64,000 nucleotides of DNA from Lathyrus oleraceus. Lineage: Eukaryota; Streptophyta; Magnoliopsida; Fabales; Fabaceae. The stretch spans positions 367,905,877 to 367,969,876 of the forward strand of contig NC_066583.1 of NCBI RefSeq assembly GCF_024323335.1, in the 5' to 3' direction. Positions 12,542-24,061 of this stretch are shown here, in pieces. Each line of letters opens with the position of its first letter. Position 1 is the stretch's first letter. Under the pieces are notes generated by a model. That model saw only the letters and a program-made list of their open reading frames with translations, did no database searches and was not told the origin of the DNA. Both the position numbers and the translations under genes were made by a program.

Positions 12542-14416
12542 TGTAACACCCTTCTAAAATACCCCCAATTATTTAATAAAAACAACAAATATATATATCA
12601 GAGTAATTATGCACCAAGGGTGTCACACAACTAACTTCACACCATAATAACTGTCATGCTCTTTATTTAATCAAAATAACACTTTCTTGCATAATTCGCA
12701 GCGGATAGAAATCAACTAACCATTCAAAACATATAACATATTACAGGTAAAAAGGTTCAACAACCAACAATAAAACAATTAAAACATCCCGTCCCGATGT
12801 TACATCTATCAGAGCACGACCCTCTAAGTAGACTACACTAGACTCCAAGCACTAGCTTCTACTCAATCACCGCTCGTTACCTGAAAAATAGTTGTAAGGG
12901 TGAGTTCCTCAATCGATATAATAAGCATTATAAAATATCATGTCATGTTAAGTAATTTAACACATTAATCACCCTAATTACGTCACACATTCAGTAACGG
13001 CACATCAACTCAACATCATACCCAATATCAACACAAACACCACTTCTCAATTAAATTAAATATTCATACAACAACCAACAAAATGCAACTCTAATGAGAC
13101 TCGACTCGTCATGCATGTGGTACCATTCGGAGTAAAACTCCCAACTTAAATCATTGCCATTTTATTGGGCATCAAGGCATAAGCCTTCAACTTTCAACTT
13201 AAAATTTGTCAATCCAGGCCAACGTGGTGTGAGCAAAGCTCCGACTTAATGCATATGAATGTACATGGCATACACGACTTTGAAATTCCGACAACATAAT
13301 AATAATAGTAACACAACGATGTTTTCAACATAATCAACTTAAAAAAAAATCAACTTTGGCTCACCAAGCCTACAACTCAGTATTTTCAACAACTTTTCGT
13401 ACACGGAACAACTTAACAACTCAGTCATATTTGTCTCGACACTTCATAACATAAACCCAACCAGATTTCTGATCAACTCACTATAATATTACTACATAAC
13501 ATAACTCAATCCCTACTATGTCACACACCGGTATAGGCCAATCACCAATTATGTTCACAACATTAAAATATCCCTTTTTTTCTAATTTCCAACAGTGTTA
13601 ACCGGTTAACGCCCTGGGTTAACCGGTTAACGCCCTGGGTTAACCGGTTAACGCAGGACAAAACACCCTTTCTGGCAAAACGCAACAGTGTTAACCGGTT
13701 AACGCCCTGGGTTAACCGGTTAACGCAGGAAAAACAGCACCTTTTCACAAAATATAACAGTGTTAACCGGTTAACGCCCTGAGTTAACCGGTTAACGCCC
13801 TGGGTTAACCGGTTAACGCAGACAAAACAGCAGTTCTTGCGCTAACACAAGGCAGAATGCAGAGTTCTCCGCATTTTCCGCCGTTGGAGGACTTCCGGAC
13901 CTCCGATTCAATTTCCGTAAAAACTATACGCTCGGGGAATCACGACTCACACAATTACCGATTCAATTACAGCTTAAACACAGTTTACTCATCACAATTT
14001 TTCAGCATTCTACAATCCCAATTAGGGTCAATTCAACGGTTTATCACTACCCATTACATGTTAATCTATAATACCCATTAAACGACGATAAACCCCCTTT
14101 ACCTGAGTTAATCCGGCAATCTCTAAGCTTCAAGCTTTTCCGTTCTTCAACCTTTGCTCTCTAGCTCTTCCTCTTTGCCTTTTCTCCACTTTTCACCTTT
14201 CAGCCGCTTCTCTGTTCCACGTGAAAACTCTTTACCAAAAAATGAAAACCCTTTTTTTTCTTTCTTATTCCAACTTATATATTTTCCAATAATTATTATT
14301 CCAAATAATAATAATAATAATAATAATAATCCAATAATTCAATTTATTTAACTAAATTAATAAATATATTATTAACTTAATTTAAATAATTCTCTTATTT
14401 TATTCGGGGTGTTACA
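12542..14416 (-). repeat. 5' LTR of the gypsy element
   Basis: 1875 bp, TG...CA ends, collinear with 6192-8031. It should hold the promoter for the minus-strand genomic transcript. Substitutions seen against the other LTR are all transitions (for example C/T near 13208, A/G near 13737 and C/T near 13837). Confidence 0.95.
13597..13820. repeat. Palindromic tandem units in the right LTR, expanded
   Basis: Eight copies of GTTAACCGGTTAAC, grouped 3+2+3, against 2+2+2 in the other LTR. Each extra copy is one 21-bp unit; the third group also has a CCCTGAG variant spacer. Confidence 0.9.
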
Positions 14417-14608
14417 TTGCATATAAACTATAATTAACCTTAATTCTCAAATAATGTGAAATTATTTTAACCGGTTTGAAAAAGTTGTCCTTTCGTCTAA
14501 TGATGTAAACAATTTTCACCTATAATATCAATGTTCTCATAGACCTCAAATTTGTGTCTATGACGTAAGCAGTGTTTGTAACCATCAATTCATTGAATAG
14601 TTAGTTCT

Positions 14609-14714
<106 letters not shown>

Positions 14715-14833
14715 GATACTACTCCTGGTCAAAAGTGGCCGCCAGGTAATTTATTTATATCTCGAGTCTGTAAGAATCAATTTGTTATTCAATTATGTCA
14801 TCATGGAGTTACTTTCTTTTTTACACAATTCGA

Positions 14834-15124
14834 TAGGGCTGAACCGAACTGAACTAAATCATAGTAAAAATTTATTCGAACTGAACAAAACCATTTCAAT
14901 TTATTCAAAATTGAACCGAATCATAGTTATTGGTTTGGTATACCGTTTTGAAATTTCAAACCGTATCGAACAGTTAGAATTTAATTTTTTTCAATCCGAA
15001 CAATTTATTAAAGAACCGAACCTTTAAACTATTTTTAATTTTTTATAAAAAAAAAATTAAAACATGTTATTAGTATTTTTCATTTTTCAGTTTCGGTTGT
15101 GTTAGTTTTAGTTTCGGTTCGGTG
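14834..15124. repeat. Possible degenerate MITE with GAACCGAAC-type inverted ends
   Basis: The left end has GAACCGAACTGAACTAAA and the right end has TTTTAGTTTCGGTTCGGT, roughly reverse complements, with AT-rich DNA and further CCGAAC-type motifs between. No target-site duplication could be assigned. Confidence 0.35.
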
Positions 15125-15581
15125 TTAGGACTGTTTGTGCAATATGGTTTGGTTTACTATCCAAACATAACTAGTTTTAGTTTTCATGTTTTCTTATAGT
15201 TTTACAAGTTGTCAGATCCACCATTACTGGTAGAGATTGAATTGTGTTAATTTGGTTAAATTAGGAATACTGATGTATATATTAGACGAGTGTAGAATGA
15301 TATCTTATCATTGATTTTGCAGATTCAATGTCTATTTGGAATCTTCTAAGAGACTTCCGAATCATGAAGGTGCACATGGCTGTTGTTTGTAACGAGTATG
15401 GAGGAATGGTAGGAGTAAGTCAACATTATATTGAAGCTCAACTAACTTAGATCTATGTACATACAACTCGATATAGAGCCGTGCATTGCACGAGTGCTTT
15501 ATTTAGAGAGAAAAAACGGCGTTTAGGGATACTGAAAGACAGAAACCATATCAAAGTAAGATGGAAAACACAAAATAATAG

Positions 15582-15937
15582 TGTTAAGAGTTCTACATTG
15601 GATGATATATGGTTTGAACATGTATTTTTAATTGGGGACAATCCTCACCCTACAAACCGGTTTTGTAGGATTGAGTTAGGACAAAACCGCACATTCTTAA
15701 CATGATATCAGAGCCTAGTTTAAGATCCGGTGGGCCACCTAATATGGCTTCCGCTATCGGGTCACCCACCATTTAATTCCACACTCCAGTTGTCTAGTCA
15801 TGAACGTGAGGGGCTGTGTTAAGAATCTTACATCGGATAATATATGATCTGAACGTGTGTTTATAAGTAGGGGCAATCCTCACTCTATCAATCGATTTTA
15901 TAGGGTAGAATTAGGCCAAAATCACAAATTCTTAACA
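15582..15937 (+). mobile_element. Complete TRIM (miniature LTR retrotransposon)
   Basis: Two 121-bp LTRs, 15582-15702 and 15817-15937, each starting TGTTAAGA and ending ATTCTTAACA, flanked by a perfect 5-bp duplication AATAG (15577-15581 and 15938-15942). The 5' LTR is followed at once by TGATATCAGAGCC (15703-15715), one mismatch from the initiator tRNA-Met primer site, and the 3' LTR is preceded by a purine tract GTGAGGGG at about 15806-15813. The internal region is only 114 bp with no coding capacity, so it depends on proteins of another element. It sits in the first visible intron of the DUF21/CBS relic. Confidence 0.93.
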
Positions 15938-16339
15938 AATAGAATGATCCATCTCCTTTTGTTAGTGGTTGTGGTTGCATTTCACAATGGTTGGATTAGG
16001 AATTAGACGAAGTAAATCCTTTTTTCCATGGCTTAATTGAAGGTGAGGGTTATTTCTTAGATAAATTTAATTAGAATGTAGATAAACTCCAAGTCTCTGA
16101 AATCTATTTTATGTTCTCTGTCTTTAAGTTCTAGCAATTTTATAAGCTAATAAGCATGGGATATAATGTCTTTTTTATCCTTCCCTTTTATAGATTGTAA
16201 CTCTGGAAGATATCTTTGAGGAAATTGTTGGTGAAATCTTCGATGAAAAGGACTCAAAGGTAAAAACTGGTATAGATGCTTGAGTTATTTCTTTTCTTTT
16301 CTTTCATTGTTTGTTTATTTTAATTCAATTTTTAAATAA

Positions 16340-16614
16340 TACTTCCTCTGTTTCATTTTAAGTGTTATTTTTTGATTTTTTACACATAACAAGAAAGCTA
16401 ATCATTATTGTTATTTTTCAAACAACAATTTTCCTTTTACCTATAATACCCTTAATTATTTATTACATTTATTTTACTTTTATTTCTCTCTAATAATTAT
16501 TTATGAGTAATTTTGACAAAAATACAGGTAATACTATCTTGAATTTAGCACGTGACAATTATAAAAGAACACATTTTTTTCAAGAAAGAGACATTTAAAA
16601 AGAAACGGGGAATA
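16340..16614. mobile_element. Stowaway-like (Tc1/mariner) MITE
   Basis: About 275 bp. The left end, TACTTCCTCTGTTTCATTTT, and the right end, AAAAAGAAACGGGGAATA, are imperfect reverse complements and resemble the widespread plant mariner MITE end CTCCCTCCGTTTCATATTAAG. Both ends abut TA, the expected target duplication. It lies in the intron between 16260 and 16653. No coding capacity. Confidence 0.75.
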
Positions 16615-17204
16615 GAATTGTATATCAAAATTATGGGGAATTGGATTTGACAGGAAGAGATCCCGAAGAAAACTGGATGTATAGTAATCCAACAGGAGGG
16701 TATATTTGATGTGAATGCAAACACATCTATTGATCAGCTCTCAGAAGATTTGAATGTCAAAATATCCTAGGTTTGTTATTTTCCAAATCTCTGTTTTTTT
16801 CTCGGATCTGTCTAATCTAACAGCTGAATCAAAAGCTTTAACTTCTTTCTTCTTGGTGCAGATAGTAGCAGGAAATGCCAAAAAGGTTACTGCTGCTCGG
16901 TTCAGACGGAAGAGTGACAATCATGAAGAGGTCATAAAAGTAACTCGCAAGGCCCCTAAACTAATCAAAAGAAAACAGAGCAGTGACTACAGTTTAGATG
17001 GTGCAAAATGTTAGAAGATACAAGCTTACATAGATTTCTGATCGCTTATGAACACTCTTGTATAATTTACAGTTATGATACCAAGACTGTTTCTACCAAT
17101 TCTCGTTATAACATAAATCTATGCTAGGGAGTAAAATTAATACAAGGTAAACTGAAAAACTATTTTGCAAGAGCAATAAGATCAAAACATACCTGTAAGA
17201 CAAT

Positions 17205-18614
17205 TTACACATGATCCGGGTTCCAAATGAGCTGTTCAACACTCGTTCTACGTAAAGATCGAGTCATATGCTCGTTCGATGCACGAATACTAATCAGTCT
17301 ATTCTGCAAATTTCTGAACGAAGGAACATTAACTACATCAGATACTCTATCACGGTATAAAGGGTCTTCATGAAAATTAGAAAGAGCCTCAACAACATTA
17401 TCCCTTAGTTCCTCGGTCTCGTTGAGTAGCAAATCAATGAGAATCGGAATTGCCCCAGCATCAGCAAGAGCCGTTCTACCAGCTTCATCATAGCTTAGTT
17501 GAGCAAATGCCCCAGAAACATTCAACTTTATTTCTTCACTCCCATGGCCCAAAAGTTCAACAAGGATCAGGATCGCACCTGAATCCCGAATCACAGAAAT
17601 TGCGTGCTTGTATCCCGACAGATCCCATATCACATCAGCAACTGCTGCTATAGCTTCATCATCACCTTCTCTAAGAATTCTCACCAAGTGACCAACAATT
17701 TCAACCGCATTAGCCTCAGCAACACCCAATATACAAAACACATCCTCCGCTATCTCCTTACCAGAAGCATCGCTTCCTTGAAGAAGCTCGGCGTAAAGAG
17801 GAATAGCCCCAGCTTGAGCAACTGGTCTAATGTAATCAACATGAGCCGATACCACACCGAGAGTATTAGCAGCTACAAGCTTTGTACCGTTATCTCCAAC
17901 GCGAAACAACTCCACAAGCACCGGTATGACTTCTAATTCAACAAGTGTATGCCTAGCCTGTCTCGTAACTCCAATCAATCCAATCGACTGGGAAGCCCTT
18001 TCCCTAGAAACCATACTTCCAACACCAGCAGCCTCTACAATAAAACGAAGATCTCCTAACCTAACAAGTTCCTTTCTAACTTCCCTCCGAAGCGCCAACG
18101 CACTCAAAATCTCTAACAAATACAATCTAACATCACTGCTACAAGTATTCAACAAACCGATTACAATTTCTAATCCGTCATTAGCTGCAACAACTGTCCT
18201 ACTTCTATTACAAAAACTAACAACAACCAACAAACATTTTATCACAACTTTCTGCATCTTTCCCTCAGCGCGAGGCAACAATCTCATCAAAGAATATGCA
18301 ACACCATGTCTACCCATTTCAACTGCCATACTACCATCACCTCTGCAAGCAATACACTTCAAGCAATAAGCAGCAGCTTCTTGAAGTAAACTAGGAGGAA
18401 AGTCATTTTCAGTGTTATCATGATCAAGAATCTGAATGAGAAATGGTATGGTGGTGGATAATACATTTTCAGGGGCTTGTTTGGAGTAATTGGCCAGCAT
18501 AATCATAGATTTAATTTTCATAGAATTGGTTCCTGAAGCTATAACATTCTCATACTTGCTTAGTTCAACTTCCCAATTAGGGTTATCAGTTTTACTACTT
18601 TCACCCCCTTCCAT
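17205..18614 (-). CDS. Armadillo-repeat (ARM) protein, intact
   Basis: A 469-residue protein in a single coding exon with ATG at 18614. After a short acidic N-terminus, armadillo-type helical repeats run from about residue 30 to 420: recurrent hydrophobic patterns such as AGAIPLYAELLQGSDA, VIWDLSGYKHAISVI, SGAILILVELLGHGSEEIK and AGAIPILIDLLLNETEELRD. There is no U-box, F-box, signal peptide or membrane segment, so it is likely a soluble protein-binding scaffold. The basic C-terminus (SLRRTSVEQLIWNPDHV) is outside the repeats. It is convergent with the DUF21/CBS relic, 190 bp away. A GTATCA donor-like site on minus near 18842, after TTTTCAGAG, suggests an intron in the 5' UTR, but I cannot place its acceptor. 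Relatives in dicots are annotated only as ARM repeat superfamily proteins. This is the one gene here I expect to be functional. Confidence 0.9.
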   Translation of the reverse strand: MEGGESSKTDNPNWEVELSKYENVIASGTNSMKIKSMIMLANYSKQAPENVLSTTIPFLIQILDHDNTENDFPPSLLQEAAAYCLKCIACRGDGSMAVEMGRHGVAYSLMRLLPRAEGKMQKVVIKCLLVVVSFCNRSRTVVAANDGLEIVIGLLNTCSSDVRLYLLEILSALALRREVRKELVRLGDLRFIVEAAGVGSMVSRERASQSIGLIGVTRQARHTLVELEVIPVLVELFRVGDNGTKLVAANTLGVVSAHVDYIRPVAQAGAIPLYAELLQGSDASGKEIAEDVFCILGVAEANAVEIVGHLVRILREGDDEAIAAVADVIWDLSGYKHAISVIRDSGAILILVELLGHGSEEIKLNVSGAFAQLSYDEAGRTALADAGAIPILIDLLLNETEELRDNVVEALSNFHEDPLYRDRVSDVVNVPSFRNLQNRLISIRASNEHMTRSLRRTSVEQLIWNPDHV

Positions 18615-19524
18615 TCTTTTCTTCCAATCTCTTTGACCAATTCAGAAAATTCAAACCTAATTCAATTCAATGAACAAAAATTTTAAAAACACGTTATTGA
18701 GAATATCCTAAAATAACAAAATCAAACCCAATCCAAAAAAAGAAGAAGAAACGCTACTATAGAAAATACCAAGCGTAAATTATACTCTTCTGGAAAAAGA
18801 AGAATCAAATTTTTAAAGAAAAAGGAGAGAATGTGAAATGATACCTCTGAAAAATCAAAACTTTGGCAGAAAAGGAAAAGAAAATGGCGCAACGCCTCAA
18901 CTCAAGGATGGGTGGCTCTGTTTGAGTTTTAGGGATCAAATGTCAGCATAATTCATCTCATAACGCTTTAGTTTGCATATTAAGACATAAAATTAGGCTC
19001 TTCAAAAAAAAAAAGATTCCTCTCCTATTCTTTTATGTTAAATATATATTTTATATATAGATTAAAAGATTGATTTTAAGTTCAGCTTAAAGAAATTTTA
19101 CATGTTGGTTCAATAAGAAACAAGTCAGGTTAAATCATCAAAGTGATTCATGAAATGGAATGTAAAATTATTTTATATTGTTAATATATTCTAGTTTATC
19201 TAAAAAAAAAAGTATACATGATGTAACTTAAAAATCTCGAGTAATTTTATAATTTTGAGATGTTTGATTTTTTCTAAGTAAAATTTATTTTCTTTCTAAA
19301 TTTTATTTCACTTGAAAATAAAATTTGTATCTTTTAAGTTTACATATGTGACTTTTATATAAAAATTTATTGTTCAAACTAATTTTGTATAAAATTATTC
19401 AAACAAAAATCATAATCACTTTTAAATATCAATTTTATATAATCAATTGATCGAATTCAATTTTTTCATCGCAAAACCAAAAATATACGTCTGTTCAATA
19501 TTAATACAAGAGATTAATTATTAT

Positions 19525-19677
19525 ATACTGTTAGGGTAAAAAAATTTACACCGTCGATTCATCACCATCATCCGTTTGTATTACTTTATAGATTTTTAAA
19601 ATAAAAGTTAAACTTCTTTTAATATCCGACGTCTATGATTAATTGATGGTGTAAATTCCTTTTACACTGTCAGTGTA
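19525..19677. mobile_element. Small MITE with TTTACAC-containing inverted ends
   Basis: The left end (ATACTGTTAGGGTAAAAAAA, then TTTACACCGTCGATTCATCA) and the reverse complement of the right end (ATACACTGACAGTGTAAAAG, then GAATTTACACCATCAATTAA) match along about 40 bp. The whole is about 153 bp and non-coding. The ACTGACAGTGTAAA end is common in legume MITEs; superfamily is not assigned. Confidence 0.65.
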
Positions 19678-19879
19678 TTTCAATTAAACTCTTAATACAA
19701 TCAATATAATTGATATGTTTTTATTTGTTTTTATACATAATATTATTAATTTAGTTAAAAATTTGATATTTTTTAAATAAACTAATTTTAAAAAAATAAT
19801 ACCAAAATAACACACTTTTTAAAAAAATTACCAATATAACTACTTTTTAAACAAAAAAAAAGTTATCCCTCTAAAGCAT

Positions 19880-20020
19880 ACGGTCAGTTGGTATGACGCA
19901 TGCATGTAGTACTTGCACCAAGGCGCCAATGCACATTGCGTTAGCATGCAGATCAAGCCAATACAATTGGCGCATGCATTATGACATTCAGTGCATGCGC
20001 CATGTGGCGCATGCTTTGAT
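19880..20020. repeat. Cluster of GCGCATGC / GCATGC motifs
   Basis: Within about 140 bp there are repeated TGGCGCATGC, GCATGCATG and GCATGC motifs in both orientations, several self-complementary. It looks like part of a repeat family, of unknown type; GC content is clearly above its flanks. Confidence 0.5.
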
Positions 20021-20114
20021 TATGTATTTTCTTAATTTTTTATGTTAAAATTATATAAAATTGAAATAAAAAAGTAAATGAGAAGGTGTGACCACATTGA
20101 AGATGTTGATAAGA

Positions 20115-20270
20115 TGTTGTAAATATTAGATTGTAAATAGTAATTATTTCTATTAGTAATGAGGCCCATTAGTCAAAGCCCATTAGGTTTTCTATTCTCT
20201 CTTATTTAAAGCATGTAGATGTAACATGTAAGAATCACTTTTTAATATATCAGTAAAATATTTTACAACA
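20115..20270 (+). repeat. 5' LTR of copia-2
   Basis: 156 bp, TG...CA, with TTATTTAAA-type promoter sequence (TCTTATTTAAAGCATG near 20200) that could act as its TATA region. Confidence 0.92.
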
Positions 20271-20497
20271 TGGTATCAAGAGCTCCCGATTTTGGGGGAT
20301 TCGCTTTCGCCTAAACCCTAGCCGCCTTGTAGCGGAGTCTTTTTTTTACTGCAATTTGCAGTTTGTTGTTGTTTTTGGGTGTTTGGGTCATTGTTGTTTT
20401 GCGTTGTAGCACATCGTGCTTCTTGTTTTTGTTCACTCATCTTTGAAACCCTAACCCATCCTGTTTCTTGGTTTGTTTTCTCCCGATTGTCCTTTCA

Positions 20498-23400
20498 ATG
20501 GCTGAGATTATTAACGATCAACCACCTCCACCTCATGTCCAGGATACTGAAAGCTTTGAAAAGAGGGGAACTGATCTTTCCTCCTTCAGTCAGAATGATG
20601 TGGAACGGTTGAAGTCTATGCTTGACTCCATGAGTAAGCCTTCTGGTTCTGGGTCTCTAGCAGTTACTGGTAAGAGTTTGTGTTCCCGATCTCTTACTGT
20701 TTGTGGTAATATTCCTAAGAATGCGTGGATTCTTGACTCTGGTGCTACTAATCATATGACATTTGATTCCACATTATTATGCTCTTATACCACACCTTCG
20801 AGTATTCCTTATATCACTGTTGCTGATGGCTCTCATGCTTGTGTTGTTGGCACTGGAAATATTGACTTGCAACCTCCATTCCAGTTGCAATCTGTGCTTC
20901 ATGTTCCCACACTTTCCCACAATTTAATTTCCATCCATAAGCTTACCCGTGATCTGAATTGTAAAGTAATTTTTTCTATGTCCCATTGTGTTTTTCAGGA
21001 CCTTACCACGGGGCAGACGATTGGAATTGCTAAGGAAAAGGAAGGGTTATAATACTTCTCTGATGACCATCCAAAGGTGTTGTCCTCCTGTTTCCAGTCT
21101 CAGTCTTCCTCTTCAGCCTCACAAATTTGGCTTCAGCACAAGCGTCTCGGTCATCCTCCATTTTATATAATTAAGTCTATGTTTTCGTCGTTGTTCTTAT
21201 ACCATTCTGTTGAGTCTTTTAAGTGTGATGTTTGTCAGTTGGCAAAACACAATCGTGTATCTTTTCCTTCCAGTTTTAATAAAAGTGATGAACCTTTTGA
21301 TTTGATTCATTCTGATGTTTGGGGACCTGCCCCTACCTCTAATATTTTTGGTGCAAAATGGTTTGTCTCATTTATTGATGATTGTACTCGGGTAACTTGG
21401 ATTTTCTTGATGAATACTAAATCCGAAGTACCACAAATATTTATCCAATTTTATAATATGGTACAAACGCAATTTGGGAAAGGCATAAAAAGAATTCGTT
21501 CTGACAATGGTAAAGAATATGTCAATCATACCTTTTCCAACTTCACTAGTAAACATGACATTCTCCATGAATTCACATGTGTTGACACCCCACAACAAAA
21601 CGGTGTCGCAGAAAGAAAAAATCGTCATTTACTTGAAGTTGCTAGATCTCTCCTTTTTCAAATGTATGTTCCTACCTCTTATTGGGGTGAGGCAATTCTT
21701 ACTGCTGCCTATCTGATTAACCGGGTCCCATCTCGAGTGTCAGGTAATAAAAGTCCTGCCCAATTTATGCTTTCACGTTTTCCATCTGTTCCTATCTTAC
21801 ACACTCTTGAGTCTCGCATTTTTGGTTGTGTTGCTTTTGTTCATGTTCACAAACAATATCGCAACAAATTGGATCCCCGTGCTGTCAAATGTATCTTTCT
21901 GGGTTATGCACCCAACAAAAGAGGGTACAAATGTTATCATCCTCCGAGTCGAAAATTCTTTGTCTCCAAAGATGTCACCTTTCATGAAAATGTGTCATAT
22001 TTCACTCGTTCTCAGTCTCAGGGGGAGAACATAAGTGACTTAGAGTCAGAGTCAGAGTCAGAGTCAGAGTTTCTGATCCTTGGTTCTAGCCTCCCTAGAA
22101 CACTTATCAGTGTTCCCTCTCTTGAACCCGAGTTGTCACCTAGTTTGAGTTTGAGTCCTAGTTCAACACCTGAATCTGAGCCAGTAAGTGTTCCTGGTCC
22201 TTCAAGGCCTTCTGTTTTACAGGAATCAACACCTCCAACACCAACTCTAGTGTATCAGAGAAGAAGTAAACCTGACCTTCTCCAGAAACAAATTCAATCG
22301 CCTGAACCGGAGGTAAGTACTGAAAATGATTCCTCTAGTGATGATTGTGCCATTTCTGATACTTGTGACACTAATCCAGTTGATTTACCCATTGCTTTGA
22401 GGAAGGATAAAAGATCTTGTCCCTCCCTATATCGACACCCTATCTCTCAATATGTCTCCACTAAACATCTTTCCACACAATATCAAAGTTTTATTGCAAC
22501 TGTTGATTATGTGAAAATCCCATCATCTGTTGAAGAAGCATTGCAAAATAGAAATTGGGTCCAAGCTATGGATGAGGAAATGAGAGCACTTGAAAAAAAT
22601 GGTACTTGGGAGATTATTGAAAGAAAAAGAGACAAAAGTCCAGTTGGATGCAAATGGATCTATACTGTAAAGTACAAATCTGATGATACACTTGATCGGT
22701 ACAAAGCAAGACTAATGGAAAAATGTTATACTCAGACGTATGGTATTGATTATGAGGAGACATTTGCCCCAATGGCAAAGATGAATACTGTTCGAATTTT
22801 ACTATCTCTTATTGCTTCATGTGGATGGGAATTGCAACAGTTTGATGTTAAAAATGCGTTCTTGCATGGAGACTTAGAGGAAGAAGTGTATATGGAGATT
22901 CCACCAGGTGTTGGCATAACAAATGGAGCTAACAAGGTGTGTAAATTGAAGAAAGCCTTATATGGACTAAAGCAGTCCCCTCGGGCATGGTTTGGAAGAT
23001 TCACAAAGGCAATGATGTGTTTGGGCTATAAGCAAAGTCAAGAAGACCACACTTTATTTTTTAAACATTCACAAGGAGGAAAACTGACTGTACTTCTTGT
23101 TTATGTTGATGATATTATTGTTACAGGAGATGATTTGATTGAGAGACATTTCCTCAAAGAGAAATTATCAGCAGAGTTTGAGATGAAAGACCTTAGGCAA
23201 CTCAAGTATTTCTTGGGAATTGAGGTAGCCTACTCAAAGCAAGGCATCTTTATTTCTCAAAGGAAGTATGTGCTTGATCTTTTGCAGGAAACTGGCAAAC
23301 TTGGATGCAAACCTGCAAGTGTTCCCATTGAACAAAATCACATGATAAGCTTTGAGGAGGAAAGTGACAAAGTTGACAAGGGTCAATATCAGAGATTAGT

Positions 23401-24054
23401 GGGAAAATTGATTTACTTGGCACACACTAGACCAGATTTGGCATATGCAGTCAGTGTGGTGAGCCAATTCATGCATGATCCGAGGGTGAGACATTTGCAG
23501 GCTGTAGACCGCGTTCTACAATATCTTAAAGCAACTCCAGAGAGAGGACTTTTGTTTAAAAGAGGTGGAAATATAACTATGGAGACTTACACTGATGCGG
23601 ATCCGAATCAGTGAGTGACAGAAGATCTACGTCAGACTATTGTACTTTTCTGTGTGGTAACTTTGTAGCTTGGAAGAGTAAGAAGCAAAGTGTAGTTGCT
23701 CGATCAAGCGCCGAGGCAGAATTTAGAGCTATGGCACTAGGAATTTGTGAGCTATTGTGGATGAAACAAATTCTAGAAGACTTGAAGATACAATGTGAAG
23801 GTCCTATGAAATTGTTTTGTGACAATAAATCAGCTATTAGTATTGCTCATAATCCTGTTCAGCATGACAGGACTAAACACATTGAGATTGACCGACATTT
23901 TATCAAAGAGAAGTTGGATAGTGGACTGATAACTACATCTTACGTTCCTTCCGGGCATCAGCTGACAGATGTGTTAACAAAAGGCTTACCAACAGAAAGA
24001 TTCAGGCAACTTACTTGCAAGCTGGGAATGATAGATATCCATTCACCAGCTTGA
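20498..24054 (+). pseudogene. Copia-2 polyprotein: gag deleted, one stop, one frameshift
   Basis: The frame opens with MAEIINDQPPPPHV at 20498 and after about 70 residues reaches the protease (WILDSGATNHMTFD), so the capsid and zinc-knuckle part of gag is absent. TAA at 21050-21052 interrupts the frame, which continues to 23614: pre-integrase HKRLGHPPFYI, zinc half CDVCQLAKH, integrase SFIDDCTRVTWIF, SDNGKEY and PQQNGVAERKNRHL; an acidic/Ser-rich linker; RT with NAFLHGDLEEEVYME, YGLKQSPRAW and LLVYVDDIIVTGDD. At about 23600 a small indel after YTDAD shifts the frame, and RNase H continues in 23611-24054 (KSKKQSVVARSSAEAEFRAM, LFCDNKSAISIAHNP, DVLTKGLP). Without gag the element could move only with capsid supplied in trans. 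Confidence 0.92.
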
Positions 24055-24061
24055 GGGGGAG

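Larger units (their letters stand above)
6192..14416 (-). mobile_element. Complete Ty3-gypsy chromovirus (Tekay/Del-like), young
   Basis: An 8225-bp element bounded by two LTRs (6192-8031 and 12542-14416), each starting TGTAACACCC and ending GGGTGTTACA, and flanked by a perfect 5-bp duplication TTGCA (6187-6191 and 14417-14421). The primer-binding site is at the right and the polypurine tract at the left, so the element reads on minus. Domain order is gag, three CCHC knuckles, protease, RT, RNase H, integrase, chromodomain-like C-terminus, which is the chromovirus order; long LTRs and the C-terminal block suggest the Tekay/Del lineage. The LTRs differ by only three substitutions that I could find plus changes in simple repeats, so insertion was recent. 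It lies between AT-rich sequence and the DUF21/CBS relic. Confidence 0.95.
15323..17014 (+). pseudogene. 3' exons of a DUF21/CBS-domain (CorC-like) protein gene
   Basis: Four exon-like segments: 15323-15414 (SMSIWNLLRDFRIMKVHMA then VVCNEYGGMVG), 16194-16259 (IVTLEDIFEEIVGEIFDEKD), 16654-16770 (EEIPKKTGCIVIQQEGIFDV then NANTSIDQLSEDL) and 16862-17014 (IVAGNAKKVTAARF... to TAG). Splice sites fit: TTGCAG before the first, GTAAGT after it, TTATAG before the second, GTAAAA after it, ACAG before the third, TGCAG before the last. This matches the second CBS motif and transporter-associated (CorC_HlyC) domain of plastid DUF21/CBS proteins, thought to act in ion transport in the chloroplast envelope. 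The third segment ends in TAG exactly at its candidate donor, and the exon that in relatives encodes the HQYETVSGF block is missing. The DUF21 membrane domain and first CBS half are not in the window. I infer a duplicated, decayed gene end. Confidence 0.75.
18615..20114. other. Promoter side of the ARM gene and intergenic DNA
   Basis: About 18615-18960 is the ARM gene's 5' leader and proximal promoter (CT-rich when read on minus). The rest is AT-rich, holding the MITE at 19525-19677, a cluster of GCGCATGC motifs at 19880-20020 and, at 20110-20114, the left TAAGA duplication of the next element. No gene seen. Confidence 0.6.

Noticed and set aside
15481..15705. 74-residue ORF on plus
   Set aside because: It crosses the TRIM 5' LTR and intron sequence and has no homology I recognise.
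17450..18369. Plus-strand ORFs opposite the ARM gene
   Set aside because: Antisense shadows of a well-conserved ARM repeat frame.
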